Notes under the pieces: generated by a model
Database searches by the model: none
Told to the model about the DNA's origin: nothing
Seen by the model: only the letters and a program-made list of their open reading frames with translations
DNA from: Streptomyces sp. Root1304
GTDB lineage: Bacteria; Actinomycetota; Actinomycetes; Streptomycetales; Streptomycetaceae
Direction of reading: 5' to 3'
Assembly: GCF_001426405.1 (NCBI RefSeq)
Contig: NZ_LMEP01000026.1
Coordinates: 1 to 64,000 of the forward strand
Length of the DNA: 64,000 nucleotides
Shown here: positions 16,356-24,816 of the stretch, one piece after another
Layout: every line of letters starts with the position of its first letter
Numbering within the stretch: position 1 is the first letter of the stretch
Made by a program: the position numbers and the translations under genes

Positions 16356-16485
16356 CGTCGTACGTGGGGGGCTGGAAAGGGGCCATGATCAGCCCATGTA
16401 CGGGAGAAGGGCCGGGAACGAGCCCTGGTGCGGGGCGAGTCCGGACTCGGGCCCGGACTCGGGGGCCCGGACCCGGTTCCCGGGG

Positions 16486-17130
16486 TCAGCCCTTGAAGGC
16501 GGAGGCGAGGCCGTAGCGCCACAGCTGGTCGACGCGGGAGCGCTCCTGCGCGTTCGGCTGGGCGTTCTGGCAGGACGTGCCGGGGCCGCCACCCGACATC
16601 AGCTCGCTGCACGGACCGCTGTAGTGGTCCGGCAGCCCGAGGACGTGCCCGGTCTCGTGGGCGGTCACACGGGTCGAGTTGTACTGCTGGTTCTGCCGGT
16701 AGTCGAGGAAGATGTAGCCGCCACCGTGACCGTCGGTGCTCGCGTACGAGCCACGGGAGTCGTTGCCCTCGTAGTACGCGAAGTCGGGGTTGCTGCCCTC
16801 GACGAGGCGGACGTTCGCCACCGAGCTGTTCCATATCTGCGCCGAGCGGGAGATCTGGGTGCGGAAGGTCGGCGCGTTGGCGGCGCTGTAGACGACGGTG
16901 ACGGCGGTCGCGCCGGGAACGGCGGCACGCTTCTTCGCCACCGACTTCATGACGGCGTCGAAGAAGGCCTGGTTGGCCTTGGCCTCCTCGGCCGAACCGG
17001 CGTACGCCACGGTGGCGTTGCCCGCGTGGACGGTGCTCACGGCCGCCGCCGGGGCCGTACCGACGGAGGCGGCGAGACCGATACCGAGGGCGGCGGTCAG
17101 TACGGAGGTGAGGACCTTGGGGTGACGCAT
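16486..17130 (-). CDS. Secreted snapalysin-family zinc metalloprotease
   Basis: A 214-residue M7-family small neutral protease. A signal peptide (MRHPKVLTSVLTAALGIGLAASVGTAPAAA) is followed by a propeptide and a catalytic domain with the zinc motif TAHETGHVLGLPDHY, in which the two His and the downstream Asp are ligands, then CSELMSGGGPGTSC with a disulfide-forming Cys pair. It is an extracellular endoprotease with preference for aromatic residues in the family. The start has GGAGGAG six bases upstream. It is divergent from a LysR gene, the known arrangement in which the LysR protein activates the protease gene. Confidence 0.92.
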   Translation of the reverse strand: MRHPKVLTSVLTAALGIGLAASVGTAPAAAVSTVHAGNATVAYAGSAEEAKANQAFFDAVMKSVAKKRAAVPGATAVTVVYSAANAPTFRTQISRSAQIWNSSVANVRLVEGSNPDFAYYEGNDSRGSYASTDGHGGGYIFLDYRQNQQYNSTRVTAHETGHVLGLPDHYSGPCSELMSGGGPGTSCQNAQPNAQERSRVDQLWRYGLASAFKG

Positions 17131-17361
17131 GGGGGGCTCCTCCTGTTGGGGTCGGAGTGAGTCTCGGGGGAGCCGGGCCGTGCGCGGATGATGTCAACCG
17201 CCGATAGTCCCACCGCATCACCACCCGCCCGAGCCTCCGCGGCCATCCCCGACGACCCCGGTAGGACCTCTCTCGATCGCCATCAACTGCCTTGGAATGA
17301 AAGGTGATTGAACGGTTCCGGGCGTCTGGTGCGAGTCAGGGAGCCGTCCTACCCTCGGGGC

Positions 17362-18339
17362 ATGGAGCTGGAGGTGAGACACCTGCGCGCGCTCTGCGCC
17401 ATCGCGGACACGGGCAGCCTGCACAAGGCGGCCCGCCAACTGGGCATGACACAGCCTTCGTTGACCACCCAACTGCGGCGCATCGAGAACTCCCTGGGCG
17501 CCGAACTCTTCTCCCGGGGCCGCACCGGCTGCCGCCCCACCCCGCTCGGCCACTCCCTGCTCAGCCGGGCCCGCCCCCTCGTCGCCGACATGGCCGCGCT
17601 CGTCACCGAGACCCGGGCCGCCGCCGCCCGCGCCGACGGCCCGGGGCTCCGCGTCGGCTCCACCGCGAGCCGGGCGCTCCCCGGCTGGCTGCGCGGACTC
17701 CGCCAACGCCTGCCCGGCACCGACGTCGGCCTCCGGATGGACGTCTCCGCCAACGCGCTCCTGCGCACGGTCGCCGCCGGCCAGCTCGACGTGGCCTTCG
17801 TGCACGAGGTCGAGGGCAGCCCCTTAAGAGTCCCGGACGGCCTCAGGGGACGGGTCCTGGTCGCTCGCGAACCGCAGTTCATCTCCATGGCCCGCGACCA
17901 CCCGGCCGCCGCCCGGCCGGTGGTCGACCTCGCCGACCTGGCGGACGACCACTGGATGGTCGACCCGACCGTGGACGGCGAATGGGACGGCCTCCGCAGG
18001 GTCCTGGGCGCGGCGGGCATCGACCCGCCCCTGCTGCACGCCGACTACCACACGGCCGCCTCGCTCGTCGTCCTCGGCGAGGCCGTCGCCCCGTGCCAGC
18101 CCACGTCGGGCCCGCGCGACGACATGGCGATCCGCCCCCTGCGCGGCGACCCGCTGGCGGTCCGGCTGCTGCTGTACGCGCGCCCGGGAGCGCCGCTGGA
18201 CCTCCTGTACGCGGAACTCGCGGCGGCGTACCGGGAAGTGGCGCTGCGCGCGGCCCCGTACCGTGAGTGGCTCCGCCGCGAGGGCGTGACGGGGGCGGGG
18301 GCGGGTGCGTGGGTGGGGCCGGGTCTGATGACGGTGTGA
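17362..18339 (+). CDS. LysR-family regulator, probable activator of the snapalysin gene
   Basis: A 325-residue LysR protein with an N-terminal winged helix-turn-helix (MELEVRHLRALCAIADTGSLHKAARQLGMTQPSLTTQLRRIE) and a periplasmic-binding-like effector domain (about 90-300). By analogy with snpR/mprR next to small neutral protease genes in other streptomycetes, it should activate the divergent protease gene at 16486-17130. The ATG lies six bases after TACCCT (leaderless). The last ~12 residues are encoded by the first copy of a local tandem repeat, so the C-terminus (GAGAGAWVGPGLMTV) has probably been extended by repeat growth. Confidence 0.87.
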   Translation: MELEVRHLRALCAIADTGSLHKAARQLGMTQPSLTTQLRRIENSLGAELFSRGRTGCRPTPLGHSLLSRARPLVADMAALVTETRAAAARADGPGLRVGSTASRALPGWLRGLRQRLPGTDVGLRMDVSANALLRTVAAGQLDVAFVHEVEGSPLRVPDGLRGRVLVAREPQFISMARDHPAAARPVVDLADLADDHWMVDPTVDGEWDGLRRVLGAAGIDPPLLHADYHTAASLVVLGEAVAPCQPTSGPRDDMAIRPLRGDPLAVRLLLYARPGAPLDLLYAELAAAYREVALRAAPYREWLRREGVTGAGAGAWVGPGLMTV

Positions 18340-18424
18340 CGGGGGGCGGGCGGGGGTCTGACGCCGGGTCTGACGCCGGGTCTGATGACGGTGTGACGGG
18401 GGCGGGCGGAGGTCTGACGCCGGG
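18319..18424. repeat. Two-copy ~50-bp tandem duplication
   Basis: Copy 1 (18319-18368) and copy 2 (18376-18424) both run from CCGGGTCTGATGACGGTG to GGTCTGACGCCGGG, with one base of indel and one substitution. The joining bases TCTGACG are themselves a partial unit. The first copy covers the LysR stop codon; the second ends twelve bases before the GNAT start. Confidence 0.85.
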
Positions 18425-18436
18425 CATGATGACCGT

Positions 18437-18940
18437 ATGAGCGACGTACACGAGGACGGACCGGCCCCCGCCCGCGCGGGGGCCGTGGTCCGGCACGCGG
18501 ACCCGGAGGACCTGGCGCGGGTCGTGGAACTCATCGCCGAGCACGCGGCGTACGAGAAGTCGGCGCCCCCGGCGCCCGGTCTGGCGGACCGCCTGACCGG
18601 GCTGCTCTTCGGCCCCGGCACCGGGCGCCTCCGCTGCCTGGTGGCCACGCTCCCCGACGGGGCGGTGGTGGGGTACGCGACGTGCGCGCCGGAGATCTCC
18701 ACCTGGGACGGCACGGAGTACCTCCACATGGACTGCCTCTACCTCACGGAGACCGCACGCGGCCACGGCCTGGGCCCGCTCCTGATGAAGGCGGTACGCG
18801 AGGAGGCGATCCGCCTCGGCCTCGCGGAGATCCAGTGGCAGACGCCGTCCTGGAACGAGAACGCGATCCGCTTCTACGACCGGCTGGGGGCGACGTCGAG
18901 GGAGAAGCGCCGGTACAGCCTCGGGGTGGGGGAGCGGTAG
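18437..18940 (+). CDS. GNAT-family N-acetyltransferase
   Basis: A 167-residue acetyltransferase. The N-terminal half starts the fold (VVRHADPEDLARVVELIAEHAAYEKS). The acetyl-CoA site is HMDCLYLTETARGHGLGPLLMKAV, and the C-terminal helix-strand is WQTPSWNENAIRFYDRLGATSREKRRYSL. The W(N)ENAIRFYDRLGA stretch is typical of diamine/polyamine- or small-amine-directed GNATs, but the acceptor is not determinable. The start immediately follows the 50-bp repeat, with no clear Shine-Dalgarno. Confidence 0.85.
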   Translation: MSDVHEDGPAPARAGAVVRHADPEDLARVVELIAEHAAYEKSAPPAPGLADRLTGLLFGPGTGRLRCLVATLPDGAVVGYATCAPEISTWDGTEYLHMDCLYLTETARGHGLGPLLMKAVREEAIRLGLAEIQWQTPSWNENAIRFYDRLGATSREKRRYSLGVGER

Positions 18941-19316
18941 GGGCCGGGGGCCTCGGGGCGTGAGTCGAGGGCGGCTGGAGGCGCTTCGACGCGACGGGGG
19001 ACCCCGGATCAGGAACGCGCGGCTTCCGGGGCGCCGCACAGTTCGCGTACTCCGTGACGACCCTTCTGGCCGCGTGCCCGCAAGGCCCTCGTCAGCGCGG
19101 AGGCGGCAACTGGGCTCCACCGTGGTGCGGATGGGGAGGAACCAGTCCGCTCGGGCGAATGTCGGCCAGTCTCGTGTGCGTGCTCATCGTTCCCGGGCCG
19201 GAGCCCGTACGGCCGCAGTACCGTGGGGCCGCGTGGGTGGTGTGCCCGCGTGACCGACTCCCGTTCATGGCCGTCCGTGCGTTCCTGCCCGCCGCCCACC
19301 CTCCGGAGTTGCCGAC
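18941..19316. other. 376-base gap without a supported gene
   Basis: Both strands were read. Possible frames here lack Streptomyces-like third-position bias and recognisable motifs. The stretch precedes the methyltransferase gene and should contain its promoter; no consensus stood out. This marks the start of a less conserved accessory stretch. Confidence 0.5.
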
Positions 19317-20135
19317 GTGACCGATCTTTCCGCCGCCCACGACGCCGCCGTCACCGACCGGGTCCGCCTGGCGGGCAGTGCCTACAACGGAGACCGGGAT
19401 CTGGCCGCCCGGCAGTCGCTCTACCAATGGCAGACGCCCCGGCACGACCTTCCCGGGCTCGTCGCCGAGCGGCTGGTGGGCGTACGCGGGCGCGTCGTCG
19501 ACATCGGTTGCGGCAACGGCACGTTCATCCAGCGGCTCCGGCAGGACCGTCCCGACCTGGGGCTGCTCGGTCTCGACGTTTCTCCCGGCATCCTCCTCGG
19601 CGTCCCCGGGCCGGTCGCCGTGGCGGATGCCACGTGCCTGCCGCTGGCGACGGGGAGCGTCGACGCCGCTCTCGCGCTCCACATGCTCTATCACGTGCCC
19701 GACATCCCCCGGGCGGTCGGGGAACTGGCCCGGGTCGTGGCCCGGGACGGGCTGGTGGTCGTCTCCACCAACAGCGACCGCGACAAGGCCGAGCTCGACG
19801 ACCTCTGGCAGCGCGCCGCCGGCGACGTCCTCGGCGTCGACCGGGGCCCGGCTCGCATCTCCCTCGGCGCCCGCTTCTCCCTGGAGAACGCTCCGGGCCT
19901 GCTCGGCGAGGAGTTCGGCCGGGTGGAGGTCGTCGAACTGCCGGGGACCATCACCGTCCGCGACCCCGAACCCGTCATCGCCCACATGGCCTCGTACAGC
20001 GCCTGGGCGGACCAGCACGACGCCCCCTTCGACGCGACCGTCGCCCGCGCCCGCACCCTCGTCGCCGACCACATCGCCCGCCACGGCAGCTACGAGATCA
20101 CCTGCCGCAGCGGCATCCTTGTTTGCCGCCGCTGA
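19317..20135 (+). CDS. Class I SAM-dependent methyltransferase
   Basis: A 272-residue methyltransferase. SAM-binding motif I is VVDIGCGNGTFIQRL (around residue 60); GLLGLDVSPGIL gives the acidic loop, and VADATCLPLATGSVDAALALHMLYHV is motif II/III. The C-terminal half is variable and should define the substrate, which I cannot name. The N-terminal RQSLYQWQTPRHDLPGLVAERL segment is important because a decayed second copy of exactly this part lies 3.5 kb downstream. GTG 19317 opens the frame. Confidence 0.82.
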   Translation: MTDLSAAHDAAVTDRVRLAGSAYNGDRDLAARQSLYQWQTPRHDLPGLVAERLVGVRGRVVDIGCGNGTFIQRLRQDRPDLGLLGLDVSPGILLGVPGPVAVADATCLPLATGSVDAALALHMLYHVPDIPRAVGELARVVARDGLVVVSTNSDRDKAELDDLWQRAAGDVLGVDRGPARISLGARFSLENAPGLLGEEFGRVEVVELPGTITVRDPEPVIAHMASYSAWADQHDAPFDATVARARTLVADHIARHGSYEITCRSGILVCRR

Positions 20136-20464
20136 GCCGGTCCCGGAACGGCGGCCGGGGACCGACGAGCAGACGCCGTGCCTCCCTGACGATCGCCCGT
20201 GCCAGGGGTTCCCGGCCGCGTCGGGTCTCAGCCGTGGTGTACGGCGTGGGCGCGGTGACGTCGATGCCCGGCCCGCCCTCGGTGACGTACGACCGGAAGC
20301 CGACCGTCGTGCGGGCGAGTGACGAGGCCGCTCGCGCGGCCGGTGAACTCGTGCTGGACGTGGTCGGCGAGGCCGTTCCCGTACAGGATGATGTCGGCCT
20401 GCGGGACGGACATGACGGAGTGGCAGAACCCCCTGTGCTCCACGTCGAAGAGCACGCCCTTCAC
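20098..20464 (-). pseudogene. Probable frameshifted remnant of an unidentified gene
   Basis: Two minus-strand segments with strong Streptomyces third-position bias lie in different frames. The upstream one reads KGVLFDVEHRGFCHSVMSVP and continues to GRASGLVTRPHD. The downstream one reads TTVGFRSYVTEGGPGIDVTA and continues to REPLARAIVREARRLL before a stop at 20098. Joined at about 20300 they would form one frame. I could not identify the family. Alternatively the bias is coincidental on the complement of methyltransferase-derived sequence. The rest of 20136-20699 shows no gene. Confidence 0.35.
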
Positions 20465-20699
20465 GGGCGGTGGGCTTCGGACCCGCGACCGTGCGGGTCA
20501 GTTGCCCCGGCCTGGGGCAGGCCTTCTTCGTCTTCTAGCAATGGGCCGGGTCGGTGATCTGCGGACTGGTCGGACGCTCCCTTTCTCCGGCGAGTACGAG
20601 AGGGGTGAGCGGGCTCACTTTCGCGGCTGCGTATCGGATTCGAAGGCTGTCCCGTCGTACTGGTGTGTACAGCCGTTTCGCCGTCCAAGGAGCTGAGAA

Positions 20700-21665
20700 G
20701 TGACGCCTGACCCCGATCTGTCTTCCGCGCTCGACGAGCTGCCGCAGCCTCTGCTTGCGGCGGCCCAGGCCGCGCGCCGTGAGTTCCTGGTCGCCCTGGA
20801 GCCGTTGCGGGGTGAGCTGTTCCGGTACTGCCGTCATCTGACCAGCAGCGTGTGGGATGCGGAGGACCTGGCACAGGAGACGCTCGCCCGAGCCCTCACG
20901 CGCGCGGCGCAGTCTCACCAGCCGGTCCAGCGCCCGATGGCGTGGCTGGTACGGATCGCGACGAATGCCTACCTCGACCAGGTCCGCCGTCCTGCCCCGC
21001 TTCTCGTCGAGCCCTCCGAGCGTGCGGCGCCTGCCGGCACCGATCCCGCCGAGGTGAGGGACGCGCTCGCGGAGGTGGCCACCCTGCTGGCGCCGCAGGA
21101 ACGTGCCGCTGTCGTTCTCAAGGACGTGTTCGACCTGCCGTTGAAGGAGATCGCCGCCATGCTGCGCACCACCGAGGGGGCGGTCAAGGCCGCGCTGCAC
21201 CGTGGCCGCGGACGGCTCACCGACCCCGATCGGTCCACCGCGCTCGCCCGGCGGACGGCTCCCGACCGTGACACCCTCGATGCCCTCGCGGCGGCGTTCA
21301 CCGCGTACGACCTGGACGGGCTGACCAAACTGTTCGTCGAGGACGCGGTCAGTGACGTCATCGGGATGGCCCACGAAGTCGGGCGGGACCAGATCGCCGC
21401 CGGCTCGCTGCACCACACCCTGTATCTGGAAACCTCCGTGCGGTGGCGCGCCGAGGTTCGGGAGCTGGACGGCGACCCGTTGGTCCTGATGTGGGCCGCC
21501 CCGACCGACGGCGGCGGACCCGAGGCGGTCGAGGACGTCCTCCGAGCGGAGACGTCCGACGGCGGCATCACGCACCTGCGCTGGTACTACTTCTGCCCGG
21601 ATGTCCTGGCCGAGGTCGGTGACCGGCTGGGCGTCCCGTACCGAACCCATGGCCACAGTCTGTAG
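20700..21665 (+). CDS. ECF sigma factor with C-terminal SnoaL-like domain
   Basis: A 321-residue sigma-70 family protein. Region 2 is FRYCRHLTSSVWDAEDLAQETLARAL with MAWLVRIATNAYLDQVRR. Region 4 is LLAPQERAAVVLKDVFDLPLKEIAAMLRTTEGAVKAALHRGRGRL. Residues ~195-321 form a SnoaL/NTF2-like domain (LAAAFTAYDLDGLTKLFVEDA, then WYYFCPDVLAEV). Such ECF factors carry their regulatory domain in place of a separate anti-sigma factor. GTG 20700 has AAGGAG eight bases upstream. No anti-sigma gene is adjacent. Targets are unknown. Confidence 0.85.
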   Translation: MTPDPDLSSALDELPQPLLAAAQAARREFLVALEPLRGELFRYCRHLTSSVWDAEDLAQETLARALTRAAQSHQPVQRPMAWLVRIATNAYLDQVRRPAPLLVEPSERAAPAGTDPAEVRDALAEVATLLAPQERAAVVLKDVFDLPLKEIAAMLRTTEGAVKAALHRGRGRLTDPDRSTALARRTAPDRDTLDALAAAFTAYDLDGLTKLFVEDAVSDVIGMAHEVGRDQIAAGSLHHTLYLETSVRWRAEVRELDGDPLVLMWAAPTDGGGPEAVEDVLRAETSDGGITHLRWYYFCPDVLAEVGDRLGVPYRTHGHSL

Positions 21666-21768
21666 ACCCGCTGGTTCACGTGGTCCCCCCTCGGGGTGCG
21701 CGACGACGTGGCTGCGCTTGAAGCGGCTCCGGCGCGGACGAGGGCGACGAGGTGGGATGGGTTCACGG

Positions 21769-22707
21769 TCAGTCAGAGGGCTGTACCGCAGCGGCGAAGT
21801 AGTGATTCAGAGTGTCATGGCTGTCCGGAGTGAACAGGTTCTCCTTCATCGACCTGAGGAGCTCGGACTCCGACAGCCAGCCGTGCCACATCACTTCGTC
21901 CGGGTCAGGACACAGGTTGTCGGACAGGACAGCCTCGTGAACGGCAAGCCAGTGGGGGCTGAGCCCGCTGCGGTTCAGGAACTTCACGATGAAGCGGACC
22001 GGCGCTCGAACGCCCAGTTCCTCGGCCAGTTCGCGCGATGCGGCTTCCTCATAGGACTCGCCCGCAGCAACGGCACCGCCCGACGCCACCTCGTAGTGTC
22101 CCGGGAACCGATCGACGTGCTCAGAGCGACGGTGCACGAGGATCCGGCCTTCCCGGTCCCGGCACACCGTCACGGCGATCCGATGCAACCAGCGATGGCG
22201 AATGGCCTCGCCCCGGCCGACCACCGCCACGACCTGGTCCTGCTCGTCAACACGCTCGACTCTCTCGTCCATGAGTTCCACAGACGGCTGCCGACGCGCT
22301 GCCACAGAGGCGGATGCCTGCTGTCGATCGAGCTTCTCCATGACTCGGTCGCGGAGAAGGTCGTACTCCTCACGGAGCCTGCGCCACTCGGTCACGGGCG
22401 GGCGGGGAATGACGATGCCTTCAGTGACAGTCTCCTCCGGCCCGAACTGCTCGCGGGTGAGATCGACCTCAATGCCCATCCCCAGGCGGTTCCACCAGTG
22501 GTAGTCCACACGCTCTCCGTTGACGTGGACCTCCCCGCGGATCAGTTCGCCTCCCAGCAGGTCATTGAGCACCATGGCGGTCACCCCGCACTGGTCCCGA
22601 GCCGGGTTGTCCTCGGTCCAGCGCGATCGGAACTCAGGTGTGCACGTCTCGGCACTCCAGCTACTGCGGACGGCTTGTTCGATGTCGGAAAGAAGCAACG
22701 GCGTCAT
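21769..22707 (-). CDS. Fusion of YunG-like domain and NUDIX hydrolase
   Basis: A 312-residue two-domain protein. Residues 1-~110 (LLLSDIEQAVRSSWSAETCT, DQCGVTAMVLNDLLGGELI, HVNGERVDYHWWNRLGMGIEVDLTREQF) resemble the YunG family, a papain-like-looking fold with Cys and His in suitable places. A charged linker follows. Residues ~160-312 form a NUDIX domain of the isopentenyl-isomerase-like subgroup (HRIAVTVCRDREGRILVHRRS, then SGGAVAAGESYEEAASRELAEELG, the Nudix box). The NUDIX part should hydrolyse a nucleoside-diphosphate-linked substrate; the YunG part is of unknown function. ATG 22707 has AGGA eight bases upstream. The fusion is unusual. Confidence 0.72.
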   Translation of the reverse strand: MTPLLLSDIEQAVRSSWSAETCTPEFRSRWTEDNPARDQCGVTAMVLNDLLGGELIRGEVHVNGERVDYHWWNRLGMGIEVDLTREQFGPEETVTEGIVIPRPPVTEWRRLREEYDLLRDRVMEKLDRQQASASVAARRQPSVELMDERVERVDEQDQVVAVVGRGEAIRHRWLHRIAVTVCRDREGRILVHRRSEHVDRFPGHYEVASGGAVAAGESYEEAASRELAEELGVRAPVRFIVKFLNRSGLSPHWLAVHEAVLSDNLCPDPDEVMWHGWLSESELLRSMKENLFTPDSHDTLNHYFAAAVQPSD

Positions 22708-22861
22708 GCCCGTCATCCTGCCTGCGAGCACTGACAACGGCCTTGTAGTTCTCGCCGAAGAGAGGTGGTGCCGCCGGGAGCGGCTTCGATGGGCGTTGCC
22801 GTTCCGTCGAGGATGGTGCCGAGCATCCGAGCTTGTAAGAGCGGGGATCGGTCAGACCCTG

Positions 22862-23025
22862 CGCTGCGCCGACGGCGAGGTCCGCCAGGTGCGGGAGACC
22901 TGGCCGGCCCGGCAGTCGTTCTGCCAACGGCAGACGCCTCGGTACGACCTGTTGGGCCTCGTTTCCGAGCGGCTGGGCGACGTACGCGGGCGCGTCATCG
23001 ACATCGGATGCCGCAACGGCAAGCA
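22862..23025 (+). pseudogene. Truncated duplicate of the 19317 methyltransferase N-terminus
   Basis: The translated stretch RQSFCQRQTPRYDLLGLVSE continues RLGDVRGRVIDIGCRNG and parallels RQSLYQWQTPRHDLPGLVAE...RVVDIGCGNG of the intact gene at 19317. Similarity stops right after the SAM motif, where NGTFIQRL becomes NGKHAPGR. Motif I glycine has become arginine. No start codon with a ribosome site or further methyltransferase motifs are present. The remainder of 22708-23068 holds no gene. Confidence 0.75.
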
Positions 23026-23068
23026 TGCGCCTGGAAGGGTGCGATCGGCACCGCCGGCATGGTGGCGC

Positions 23069-23608
23069 CTACCCGAGGGTGGCGGCAGCGGTCTTGTAGT
23101 CGGCGGCCTGGGTCGGGGTGAGGTAGTGGCTGACGCGGATGAGTGCGGTGCCGCTGACGAAGTCGTACTCGGCGAGCACGGGCATGCCCTTGGTGACGTT
23201 CTGGATGTAGTCGGCACGGGCCTGGGCGTCGGCCGTGGTCGTGAAGACCTCGATCGCTCCGCCGAGCCCGACGCTGCCGGGCTCCGCGTCGGCGACGTCG
23301 TCGACCTTGATGCGGGCGTCCGTGAACGTGACCTTGCTGGTGTACTGGTGGGGACGGCCGAGGAGATGGTTCGGGTCGTTGTCCTCGGTGACAACGCCCG
23401 AGAGCTTGGCGGACGCGACCTTGTCGGAAAGGGCCTTGAAGGCGTCGCCGGCCGTGAGCTCCTTCGCTGTCGGCTCGGTCGGGACGCCGGCGGTTGCAGT
23501 GGTGGCGTTCTTCGGCTGGTCGTTCTTCTGATCGCTCCCCGACCCGCATGCCGTCGTGGCCGCGAGGACGATGACGAGGGCGGCAGCGGACAGGACGGGC
23601 TTACGCAT
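23069..23608 (-). CDS. Putative lipoprotein, function unknown
   Basis: A 179-residue secreted lipoprotein. A hydrophobic signal (KPVLSAAALVIVLAATTAC) ends at a lipobox-like TTAC cysteine, then a Gln/Asn/Thr linker, then a domain of about 130 residues with strands such as SKVTFTDARIKVDDVADAE and a C-terminal helix (LTPTQAADYKTAAATLG). The lipobox has Thr at -3, slightly atypical. ATG 23608 has GGAG seven bases upstream. I recognise no named domain; it should sit on the outer face of the membrane. Confidence 0.65.
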   Translation of the reverse strand: MRKPVLSAAALVIVLAATTACGSGSDQKNDQPKNATTATAGVPTEPTAKELTAGDAFKALSDKVASAKLSGVVTEDNDPNHLLGRPHQYTSKVTFTDARIKVDDVADAEPGSVGLGGAIEVFTTTADAQARADYIQNVTKGMPVLAEYDFVSGTALIRVSHYLTPTQAADYKTAAATLG

Positions 23609-23707
23609 GATGGCTCCGAAGTGTGGCGGGTTCGGGTGTGTTGATCGGATCGCCGAACTATTGCACTGCGATGTTGTGATGCGTGCGGATACCGGAAGAT
23701 CAGCCGT

Positions 23708-23733
23708 GTCACCTGCCCGGCCGGGCAGGTGAC
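23708..23733. repeat. Perfect 26-bp palindrome
   Basis: GTCACCTGCCCGG is followed directly by its exact reverse complement CCGGGCAGGTGAC. It lies between the divergent lipoprotein gene and the small plus-strand gene at 23768, 100 bp before the former start. It could be an operator for a dimeric regulator or a cruciform/hairpin element; position between divergent genes favours an operator. Confidence 0.7.
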
Positions 23734-23767
23734 GGTGGGGCAACCGCGGAGGAGCGCGGAAGCTGGA

Positions 23768-24148
23768 ATGCAGCGGACCGCGGTCCCCTACTCGTTCATG
23801 ATCAGCCCGTCCGGTGAGTTCGGTATCCAGGGAGATGAATGGGCACCCCTCCACGCGACCATCGAGGGCTGGGTGGAGTCGCTCGCCCTGGCTCACCACG
23901 CCTCCAAGTGGGCGGAACGAATCACCAAGCTCGTCGGTGATGACGTCGATGGCATCGACCTGAACGGCTGTGCGCCGGTGCACGAGGTGAGAGGTCTGGC
24001 CGACACCTGGTGGAGAGGGTCCGACTCGCTGACAGCCCTCTACGGCGGGGAGGCCGCGGCGCTCGACTTCCCCAGGGGCCGCATCGCGGTGATCTACTCC
24101 GGCCTTGATGATTGGGGACTGCGAGGAGGCGTGGACGACGACGGCTGA
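23768..24148 (+). CDS. Conserved-looking hypothetical protein, possibly N-terminally truncated
   Basis: A 126-residue protein with good codon bias: YSFMISPSGEFGIQGDEWAP, LHATIEGWVESLALAHHASK, then RGLADTWWRGSDSLTALYGG. The pattern (strand, WxPLHxxxEGWVExLAL, DTWWRG) is reminiscent of a Streptomyces family of about 180-190 residues, some of which I associate loosely with SMI1/KNR4-like immunity proteins; that link is weak. The present frame seems to begin inside such a domain, so it may be a decayed gene. It ends 248 bases before sodN, in which stretch I see no gene. Confidence 0.5.
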   Translation: MQRTAVPYSFMISPSGEFGIQGDEWAPLHATIEGWVESLALAHHASKWAERITKLVGDDVDGIDLNGCAPVHEVRGLADTWWRGSDSLTALYGGEAAALDFPRGRIAVIYSGLDDWGLRGGVDDDG

Positions 24149-24396
24149 CCTTGTCGTTCAGCCTCGTTCCGGCCGGGGCGGATCTGGAGCAGGCGGTGCC
24201 GAGCGGCTTCAGCCCGGGAGGGCCGGCCCGCCGAGGACCTCCAGGTCCCGGCGTGCGGTCTTCGTGTCCGCCCGTGCCCCGGAAAAAGACCGCACCCGGA
24301 CCGTCACGGACGCCGTGTTCGGCGGCCTGCGGGCCGGGTGCGGGCAGTTGAGCGGCGCGACCCGCGAAGACGCAGGTCAGGTCGCCCAGAGGGAGA

Positions 24397-24792
24397 TCAG
24401 GCCTTCTTGGTCTCCCAGAAGATGCGGTCGATCTCGGCGATGAGTTCCAGCGCCTTCTCGCCCGTCTTCGGGTCCGTCGACGCCTTCGCGGCCGAGAGGG
24501 CCTTCAGGGTGTCGTTGACCAGCTGGTTGAGCTCGGGGTACTTCTCGAAGTGCGGGGCCTTGAAGTAGTCGCTCCAGAGCACCGACACGTGGTGCTTCGC
24601 GAGCTCCGCGCGCTGCTCCTTGATGACCGTGGCGCGGGCGCGGAAGTGCGCGTCCTCGTTCGCCTGGTACTTCTCCTGGACAGCCTTGACCGACTCGGCC
24701 TCGATGCGGGCCTGGGCCGGGTCGTACACGCCGCACGGGAGGTCGCAGTGGGCGCTGACCTTCACCTTGGGGGCAAACAGGCGGGAGAGCAT
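24397..24792 (-). CDS. sodN: Nickel superoxide dismutase SodN
   Basis: A 131-residue Ni-SOD precursor. The first 14 residues (MLSRLFAPKVKVSA) are a leader removed to expose His15, giving the nickel hook HCDLPCGVYDP, whose His and two Cys bind nickel. The rest is a four-helix bundle (AESVKAVQEKYQANEDAHF, then HHVSVLWSDYFKAPHFEKYP) that assembles as a hexamer. It converts superoxide to oxygen and peroxide in the cytoplasm. The maturation protease gene sodX is divergent, 161 bp away. Confidence 0.96.
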   Translation of the reverse strand: MLSRLFAPKVKVSAHCDLPCGVYDPAQARIEAESVKAVQEKYQANEDAHFRARATVIKEQRAELAKHHVSVLWSDYFKAPHFEKYPELNQLVNDTLKALSAAKASTDPKTGEKALELIAEIDRIFWETKKA

Positions 24793-24816
24793 TGAGCCGT
24801 CCTTCCTCGTGATCGT

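Noticed and set aside
19009..19299. 96-codon minus-strand frame
   Set aside because: Weak codon bias, no ribosome site and no recognisable sequence.
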